A DNA stretch of 64,000 nt from Azolla pinnata (Eukaryota; Streptophyta; Polypodiopsida; Salviniales; Salviniaceae), in the NCBI GenBank assembly GCA_037176905.1, contig JBBBWG010026779.1:1-64000 (forward strand). The letters run 5' to 3'. Every line of letters starts with the position of its first letter. Within the stretch, counting starts at the first letter, position 1. The notes below the pieces were generated by a model that saw only the letters and a program-made list of their open reading frames with translations, did not search any database and was not told where the DNA came from. The position numbers and the translations under genes were made by a program. Positions 56,801 through 64,000 of this stretch are shown here, piece by piece.

Positions 56801-56972
56801 TTCTTTATTGTTTGTTTGAAATTGCTTTTGCTTTTTGCTTTCCACTCAATATTTAGTGGTCTGCTTATTTGCTAGGTTTACCAAAGATGGTTATCTTGTA
56901 GACAGCATTTTCCGCGAGGATGTTGAAAAGTTACTCGCAGATTTTTCATCGGAATCTAGGAAGGTGAAATAG
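53854..56972 (+). CDS. SPCS2: Signal peptidase complex subunit 2 (SPC25)
   Basis: Membrane subunit of the ER signal peptidase complex; it supports substrate binding and contact with the translocon. Five exons (53854-53946, 54282-54423, 55124-55212, 56420-56562, 56876-56972) with consistent phases give 187 residues, against about 192 in Arabidopsis. The N-terminus has KKANVLDQYSLKRTLDDTV. Then come SKGYTENVSLSNVKMGIGLL, a first hydrophobic helix, AQFYPKKSPSNK, a second helix (FILLHVILQVVMYVKEKN), ILFTHPLQ, and the conserved GLAISSKFPRFSDLYTLEI and KSVTKWFTKDGYLVDSIF. The third exon lacks an ATG of its own and was found by aligning to the plant family. Exon 2 ends at tcgt|gtatca; reading on would meet a stop. 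Intron 3 (1.2 kb) holds a 29 bp tandem repeat at 55765-55830. Confidence 0.93.
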
Positions 56973-58857
56973 TTGTAACAATTGTGCCAATCTTCTTCTT
57001 TATACAGCTTTGGCTAACATACTATGAATGATCCTCATGATTTGTTCTGCTGGTCGACACATATAAAAAGCATTATATATGTAATTTTTGTTTAGTTCCA
57101 AGTATTGAAGAGATTATATTGTTAGATTCAATCTAAAAGAATTTCTTTTCAGGGCGATCAGAATTTCTCTTGTTCTTTTTTGGACTCTAATTTTGTACAC
57201 TCCCAGCTTCCTTTGTGTGAGGGTTATATCAAATTCGAGTGTGACGTGTAATGGAATTAGATAACTAGAATTTGAACCAAAAGAGGATGCTCACCATTGC
57301 TGATGAATCAATACTTCAAACGGAAGGGCAAGCAGGTTTTATGGTTGACGGTCTATGCAATAAGATTAGCATAATTTGTAAGATCTTTAAAACAGTCTTC
57401 CACTACACGTTTTCATTCTGCAAAAGAATGTAAGCTGCGGAAAGTTTATCTTGGTCTTTATAATGCTTACTGTGTTACTATGAAATGAAGTGGTTGATAT
57501 CGGTTAAACTGAGGTTTTCCACCAAAAATTTATATTATTCTGCAATGATGCTTCTTAACTTAAATTTATTACTAGAGTTTGCAAGTTGAAAAGTCTGGCC
57601 AATTACTGCATTGGTGCTGGAAAGTAAACCCAATGCTGTGATGGCAATCATGTAATGATCAATGCGGTTATTAAATTGGTTTCTGCTTCTTGTGTGCTTA
57701 AAATCATTATAGCCTACAATAGTCTTGGCTTCTCAGGTGTGATTCCAAGGATGTATAACAGTCAGCAAATGATAGATTGTTAGGGAAGTCACTTTCAGCT
57801 GAATGAAAACCTCATTGCCTTTTTTGTTGAGCAATGTTACCAGTATTTAGATGGGGATATTGAGGATTGTGATTTTAAGAAAAGTTTGTCTATGATTAAA
57901 TTCTGACGAAAGGCCCTTGATCATATTACGAGTAATGATTTAAGACCTTGCAAGTGTTAGTCTATATATTTATATCAAACAAAGAAAAACAGATATTGTA
58001 TGCACTGAAACAACGGGACATGCAATGTCATTGGGCTGAAGTTACACATGAATCTGGTGACCCCCCTTTGGATTGGAAATCGATTATTTTGCTCAATGTG
58101 ATCAATATAAATTTGTCCATGTGCATGTTAAATCACTTTGCTATATTATTTGTTGAATGTAATTAGCTTGAGACAAATACAGATCTTCGTGGAGGATAAG
58201 GTTGATGGTCATCAAGGATGTCCCATCAAACTCAAATCATCAAATCCATTTGATTACATTAACTTGTCAAACCTATCTTACAATTGGTATGGAGCCTCCT
58301 TCAGTCCACAATGACACTTCTTGAGCCCATATGTATAATATGTTCACGGTTGGAGGAAACAACAAATTTTCATTGCAAACTAGTTAGTCACGTTATGCGC
58401 TTGCCAATGCATGCAGAACGGATGAGACAACAATTCCTTCCCATTCTGCGACACGATCCAATGACAAAATGGTCGTGAATGATGATAATGCATGGATCAA
58501 AAGAGCAACATATATGAATTGACGCAGAAAATACAAGATGATCGAGAATCGAATCGAGTCGATCTGGAGCGAACCTCATCGCATCGGGATGCTCTCGTAT
58601 TTTGCCGGGAATGAAATAGAGAACAACAGAAGAAGAAGAAGAAGAAATGAAATGGGCTCAAAAATTTTGTATTAGATTTTGGTGTCATTTGAATTTGGGC
58701 TGTTGTTTTTTTCCATTTCGAAAGGTCACATTTTTTTCTCTTTTGTGACCGGTTTCCTCTCCACCCAAATGCAACAGGAACAGGGGAAAAGAACGGAGAG
58801 GAACAGAAGTCGAGGAGTTGTATCTCTCTCTCTCTTTCTCTCTCGTTTGGAGTCGTC
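56973..58857. other. Intergenic spacer
   Basis: SPCS2 3' UTR and the leader of the next gene. A ctctctctcttt run at 58823-58843 lies just before the next start codon. No gene is supported. Confidence 0.5.
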
Positions 58858-61540
58858 ATGAACAACAATCTGCTATCAGAGAGAGCTCTCAGAGATGTAT
58901 TTGAAATCACAGATTACATCAATTTTGGCACCCCAGACAACCCTCTGCAGTATGGTTTGAAACCACGTAAGCCGTTCCCTCCCATTCTTTTTTCAATCAT
59001 TGCTCTCCTGTTCTGTTGTTTACTGCATTTGCTTCTCCTTCTACTGTCAGAATCATGCAAACCCAAACTCTACGATGTGAATGTGCGTCAGGAGAATTCA
59101 CGTTACAGTCACTAATCAAATATTAGCTACATGGCTGAAGTATGAGTCTTTGTAGATATTATATCATCTTCTCAATTTGGAATTAGCCCATGTATTGTTG
59201 TCATCTTGGGACTTCTGCATGCTAAAGAAATAGGTCAACCTGGGTATGAATTTGGCACCGTTAACATAAAATAAACTTGGCAACTTTAGCACAAATCACG
59301 CCTTCTCTGTGAATTGGAACATAATTTGGATCATTGTCAATTACAAACATATTCTTACTATGTACTCAGTCTGAGTACGCACTGCTATGAAAGAAGATTA
59401 TGTGGCATTTTCTATGTGAGTCTCAGTGTACGCTAGACCGGTGTTCATGAATTTTTTGTTATGTAAATTGGAGGTCTTAAGTATCTGACACATCATGGCC
59501 GCTGATGTGTGTTTAGTATGTGAGGCGCTATACTTTTACATCATCGCTGGTCATCTTGGTATCACTGATGTATGTTACAACACAATCAAGGCATTATCAT
59601 GAGGAACTAAATTATGCCTGAAATTCTGTCCATGGAGATATGGTTCTGAGGAACTATAAAGTGTAAGCATAGTCCTCTTAAAAGAGGTTGAGGCATTCTT
59701 TGTATTTCTAGTGTAAATGGGTGCTTTTGATATCATGATGTACAGTTTCCCTAGATCAAAAATGTTTGAAAATCCATACAACATTTAAATTAATTCGTGG
59801 ACCTAACATGATCCCATGGATAGATTAAAACATACAGCGGTTCGATCATCGGAGAAAGGAGTGCAATTTGGAACAGAGGTTTTGAAGCATGGAAAACATC
59901 CCTCGGTGCTGTTTCAGAAAGAGTGGCCATGGGTATCAGATGTAAGGACCAAGTTTATTATTGAACATATGTCTAGATACCCCTAAAAAGTGCTCATTAT
60001 GATGTATGATCGATGATCACATGTCGAATTGAATATATAGTGTATGGTTTCGTCAGCATGAATGGATAGAGTGGTTTGATAGAGATGTATGGTTAATTAT
60101 AACCGATAAATACATATCAAAATGAATGTATAAGCATGGTACTTATTAATCACATGCACGAATGGATAGAATGCTTTCATATATCAGTGCATGGACTGTA
60201 ACCTATGATTACATAGTGAAATGAATGCCTAATGCATGTTACTCATTATTCATAAGCATGAATGGATAGAATGCTTTTGGACTGTAACCTGGGTATGCTA
60301 TACTGTATGAATACAGGGAGACCCATTTGTTGATCATACGAGATATGTCGACACACAAACGGAGAGGTGTAAAGGATTCTTGGATTCTGACTTCTCCAAG
60401 AGGGATGAGTTCTCAAACACATTCCGGACAGAGCAATATAGAGAGCTTCTCAAGGTACTTTCACTCGGTTGTTTCTCAGGAATGAACAGCATCGAACAAA
60501 GATGATTCTGAGTATGTACCATGGACTGGCTGTATGTATGTATATATTGATATACATCCCTTCAGATGGAGAATAAGCATGCTAAGAAAGGCATCGAATC
60601 AGCCACGGAAAAGCTAAACAAGCTCAAGGAGAAATTTGAGTTGGACAAGCCAAGGCGTACAAAGGCAAGGATATTGGAAGTTTCTTCCATGTTTGTGTTT
60701 TGAGCTTCCGGTTATAATGCGATGGCTTGGTGTTTTGATCTATGAATGGTTGGTATTATTGTTACAGTTCGATGGACCCAAGTATCTGTACGATATCAAT
60801 CGAAGTGCAGTTACCCCTCATTGCATGAGGTGCCATAAAGACACGTACTTCTGTCCACATCGTGCTGCTCATGGAACAGGCAATCCACAGCTGGAGAGGG
60901 TTAGCATCATTTAGATTTGAATTCTGATATCCCAACAGCAATTTATGATTATTCAGATCATAATCTGATACCCCAACAGCCCTTTATAATAGTTTGGACT
61001 CAACATCTGACACCCTAACAGTGATTTATGATCATTCGGGCCCAAAATCTAATAAATAGCCTATCAGTGAACTATGATTGTTTGGATCGAAATCTGACAC
61101 CCTAACAGCAAGTTATTGATCATTTAGGATTAAAGTCTGATACGCTAACCGCGATTTATGATAATTTAGATCATCAGAGTCTCAATACCCTATCCTAACA
61201 ATGGTTCATTATCATGGTTAGCTACAGCCTGAGTGGCATTGTGGTATTACCATGGTTAGCCTAGATTTAAGGACATTTGTGTTCATCACCATGGTTAGGC
61301 TAAGCTTTTAAGGCAACGAGGTGTTAACAATGTTGTCTTATACTCTCATTTTCTTCTCAGGAGAGGGGTGGGCTTACCACAGCCTCCGAAGAAATAGGAA
61401 GAACTGCGAAACAATTCAACTATGCAAAGCCTAAGTATGCAATGAAGCCCATCATTCGGGACACTTTCTACCGGCAGCAGAAGATCATCTTCCCTGCAAA
61501 GACGAAGACCAACTTCCTTAACCAGGCCCTTGTAAATTAA
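58858..61540 (+). CDS. Unrecognised 253-residue protein with a CxxC/CPH cluster
   Basis: Six exons (58858-58966, 59838-59941, 60317-60454, 60566-60664, 60768-60899, 61361-61540) join in phase. Intron 4 uses a GC donor (acaaag|gcaagg). The N-terminal part has DYINFGTPDNPLQYGLKPP, the centre GDPFVDHTRYVDTQ, and a charged helix KLNKLKEKFELDK at about 134-146. Then come FDGPKYLYDINRSAVTPHC, MRCHKDTYFCPH (a possible metal site) and a C-terminus rich in Tyr, Lys and Phe (FNYAKPKYAMKPIIRDTFYR). I do not know the family. The basic, aromatic, motif-poor build resembles small axonemal microtubule-inner proteins, which would suit a plant with swimming sperm, but this is speculation. Introns 2 and 5 are packed with tandem repeats. 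The start is the first in-frame ATG after a CT-rich leader. Confidence 0.75.
59985..60280. repeat. About 100 bp degenerate tandem repeats in an intron
   Basis: The block gcatgaatggatagaatgct recurs near 60056, 60152 and 60256 with similar sequence between. All lies in intron 2 of the 253-residue protein gene. Confidence 0.7.
60921..61215. repeat. 42-43 bp tandem repeats in an intron, about seven copies
   Basis: Units of the type tctgataccccaacagc plus atttatgatcattcagatc start near 60923, 60964, 61006, 61048, 61093, 61136 and 61179. They are diverged. All lies in intron 5 of the same gene. Copies of ccatggttagcct follow at 61215-61300. Confidence 0.85.
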
Positions 61541-62701
61541 TGAATCAGCCACCCAAATGCTTCACAACAGGACCACTGACAATAGTATATAGTATGTGAA
61601 TCATGATACAAGTTGAAGTAAAACTTTGTTTCTGTTTCTGCCACTCACCTTTGTAAGAAAGGAATGCCCCTTTTTATGCTATACTACTAAAAATGCAAGA
61701 TCAATTCATCATCTGGCCACATCAATGCAACGGGAGATGGATCAAAAGACTGGATGTTGTATAACTGTAATACATTGAATAGTGATGATTGGCTCTTGAC
61801 AAACCAAAATGAAAGGTTATGTAAACCTTCTACTCTCATTGCCATACTTTCTTTGAATGCATGTACATGAATGCAGCCAGCATTTCAACATTAGTGATGA
61901 TGGGAGTCGGTTCACATAATAATCCCACAGTAAAGAAGGTCAAAATTGCCTGATGGCCTGTTGAAGATGCATTCTAAACAACCAAAAAACATACCCAGAT
62001 GTGGGCAAACCCATATGCATTCTTTGTATGAATGCTTTGGTGAATGAACAAAATTATTATGCCACATACTTTACACCATCACGAAGTTCTCATTCCACCT
62101 TTACAATGCCATAAAGCTAAGTTCTACGCATGAATCTCCTGATCTGATGAGAAACAGTTAAAAACCTTACAGAAAATGCTCATCTTAAACTATCGATTAG
62201 CACAGCATTACCAAGGGGTATTTTGCATATATAGTACACGCTCAAAACAAATGAAGCCCGCCTCTATGATAAGTATACTTACATGACAATGTGATTCCAT
62301 CCATGAACAGAAAATTTTATCAGAAATTGAAGTCATGCACAAAAAGCAAGACGAGCCACTCCTTTGGTGAAGAAGGCTTGCCATTGAATTCTCATACAAC
62401 CTTAGTTGAGATAATGATACCCCTACATAAAAATTGTGTTAAAAATATTGATAGACACAGATTAAACATGGGGATGAAGATACTCAACAGGATACAATTC
62501 TTTTGTTAGGTGTACATAAAAATATAGTATAAATTACGCCATGCGATCTCTCTGGAACATTGGTATGTGGGTGACGAGGTCGTAACATAACAATGGTGAT
62601 GAGAATGACGAAAGTTGTCGCTTTCCCAAGCACACAGATAAGAACCCATCTTTGCACGAACTTGAGCTCTAAGCATCATGAGAACTGACCCCTCCACCTT
62701 T
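61541..62701. other. Convergent 3' ends, no gene
   Basis: 3' UTRs of the 253-residue protein gene (+) and of the CW-type protein gene (-) face each other here. No coding exon is supported. Confidence 0.55.
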
Positions 62702-64000
62702 TCAATGATTCCATCGATGTCCAGTTGCCTCCAAGGCTACACAAGCAAACCGAATTAAACTCTCAACATCATGAAAACCCATGTCCAAGACCTTCTTCAT
62801 AGCGTCCAACCCTCCAGATGAGTTGATTGACTCTTTACATGCATTAAATGCATGGCTCGACTTTGAGATGGCTTCCATTGCAGCTGTCGTGCTCTGCACA
62901 AATTGTAGTAGCCGGAAGAAACTCGATCGACTTTTTTCTGGTACAATAAGTATGTCTCCCATTTGACTATTTAGTGATGAAGATAAGGCCCCCCTGCTAT
63001 CCTTTGGCAAGGACGATTTCAAGGATTCACCACTATACGACAACATTTCAGTTCTATCTCTGGCAACAGCAGAGCTTTTCCCTTGAACAACTCGCATGTG
63101 TGCCAATGCTGCACACCTATAAGCAAGGGCTGAAGCTGCAAGGTCGTTTTGGTTTTCATAATTCTCGGCACAAAACTCACATAGCTTTGCCGTGTCTGAA
63201 TAAATGCTGATGGATAAACTTTCATTTCGAATCTCTCCATCTCCTGCTTCTAGCATAGATGCAGCCTGAAGAAATTTCAATGCTGCTTGGAAGTATAGAT
63301 TAGTGCCTTCACTTCCAAAAACAATCTTGCCATTTAGTTGCTCCGCACGTTGCTTCAAATTTAATGCCTCTTGAACAACAAGAGCTGCAGCTGATTGGCC
63401 TCTATCCTTTCCTATGATCTGAGGTAGTATAGAATCATTCGGACAAGGAACTTTCGGCCTCCGTGATTGCTCCCTTTGTTTCTCTCTTCCCTTCTCCTTT
63501 CTTTCCTTTTCCTCTCTTTCCTTCTCTCTTTCCTGTTCTCTTTCCTTTTCTTTTTTCTCCCTTTCTTTTTCCTTCTTCACCTTTTCCTTCTCTGGTTTCT
63601 CCCTATCCAGTTTCTTTACCTCTCTTTCCATTTCCTTCTCCTTTACCTCTCTTTCCATTTCCTTGCTCTCTCTGTCCTTTGCACTATCCTTCCTTCTGTT
63701 AATCATTATTTCCTTTTCTTCTACTGCAACCTGAGCATGTCCTCTATTTACACCTAATCTAGCTTGGGGTGCCTCCTGAAATGTTCCATTCATATGACTA
63801 GCATCATAGCATACCTTCTGCGTATCGTTAGCACATTTACCAGAAATATTTTCGTTAGATGGTGTTACACGAACTTTCCTCTTTTTTCCTACAGATAATC
63901 TGTTCTTATCAACCTTTATCACTTGACCAGCACTTTTAATGGCAGAAGGCACAGCAGTACCCATTGAATTTACTTGTAGAGGTGGAAAAGATGGTATTAT
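62702..64000 (-). CDS. Plant CW-type zinc-finger protein, C-terminal region (partial)
   Basis: The minus frame is open from the right edge to the stop at 62702-62704 (432 codons), so the N-terminus and the CW finger itself would lie beyond 64000. Next to the edge come a basic patch (VGKKRKVRV) and a long Lys/Glu/Arg charged coil (KEREKKEKEREQEREKERE). Then follows the conserved C-terminal domain of plant CW proteins: LYFQAALKFLQAASMLEAGD, SISIYSDTAKLCEFCAENYE, AASALAYRCAALAHMRVV, FFRLLQFVQSTTAAMEAISK and KKVLDMGFHDVESLIRFACV. CW fingers read histone H3K4 methylation, so a chromatin role is likely. The finger is not visible here, so the name rests on the C-terminal domain only. Confidence 0.85.
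   Translation of the reverse strand: MIPSFPPLQVNSMGTAVPSAIKSAGQVIKVDKNRLSVGKKRKVRVTPSNENISGKCANDTQKVCYDASHMNGTFQEAPQARLGVNRGHAQVAVEEKEIMINRRKDSAKDRESKEMEREVKEKEMEREVKKLDREKPEKEKVKKEKEREKKEKEREQEREKEREEKERKEKGREKQREQSRRPKVPCPNDSILPQIIGKDRGQSAAALVVQEALNLKQRAEQLNGKIVFGSEGTNLYFQAALKFLQAASMLEAGDGEIRNESLSISIYSDTAKLCEFCAENYENQNDLAASALAYRCAALAHMRVVQGKSSAVARDRTEMLSYSGESLKSSLPKDSRGALSSSLNSQMGDILIVPEKSRSSFFRLLQFVQSTTAAMEAISKSSHAFNACKESINSSGGLDAMKKVLDMGFHDVESLIRFACVALEATGHRWNH

Overview
The window is nuclear DNA of a land plant. The genes have many small GT-AG introns, long 5' leader introns and plant-only families. The best guess is a seed-free vascular plant, most likely a fern. The main reason is a single-exon PLS-type PPR protein of 1008 residues whose repeated 'DMYAKCG ... 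GKQIH' style is, as I recall, typical of fern PPR proteins. This taxon call is inference. Telomere-type TTTAGGG units and abundant GATCGATC, CAT/CAC, CT and TGTA simple repeats fill the spacers. A run of exactly 100 N (12725-12824) is an assembly gap.

Layout: 1-468, C-terminal end of a leucine-rich-repeat receptor kinase, GC-rich and cut by the left edge. 2727-9989, peroxisomal long-chain acyl-CoA synthetase (LACS6/7 type, 24 exons, PTS2 signal), followed by a possible alternative last exon and a decayed receptor-kinase pseudogene. 12.2-13.2 kb, GATC-rich satellite with the gap. 13.4-19.9 kb, cobalamin-independent methionine synthase with a 1.8 kb leader intron. 22.1-27.6 kb, fatty acid amide hydrolase. 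29.4-30.9 kb, simple-sequence DNA. 32716-33306, NF-YB. 34579-37605 (minus), PPR protein. 38.1-39.9 kb, two minisatellites. 40819-42757 (minus), nuclear protein with a divergent Dof-like zinc finger. 43.6-49.2 kb, gene-poor, with a tiny Ty3/gypsy relic. 49315-51984, small single-pass membrane protein hidden in three exons. 53854-56972, signal peptidase complex subunit 2. 58858-61540, unrecognised 253-residue protein. 62702-64000 (minus), C-terminal part of a plant CW-type zinc-finger protein running off the right edge.

The genes are independent plant transcription units rather than an operon. LACS and FAAH both act in acyl-lipid metabolism, but nothing shows co-regulation. I found no clear new multi-gene system. 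The most striking structures are a 143 bp piece of the kinase pseudogene copied downstream of the methionine synthase gene and framed by a 42 bp duplication of the target; two mutually exclusive LACS C-termini, one carrying a buried SKL; the Dof-like finger with changed spacing; a foldback hairpin at 52.45 kb; and the small membrane-protein gene with a duplicated second exon. Exon borders were worked out by hand from splice signals, reading phase and remembered family sequences. They have not been checked against transcripts.
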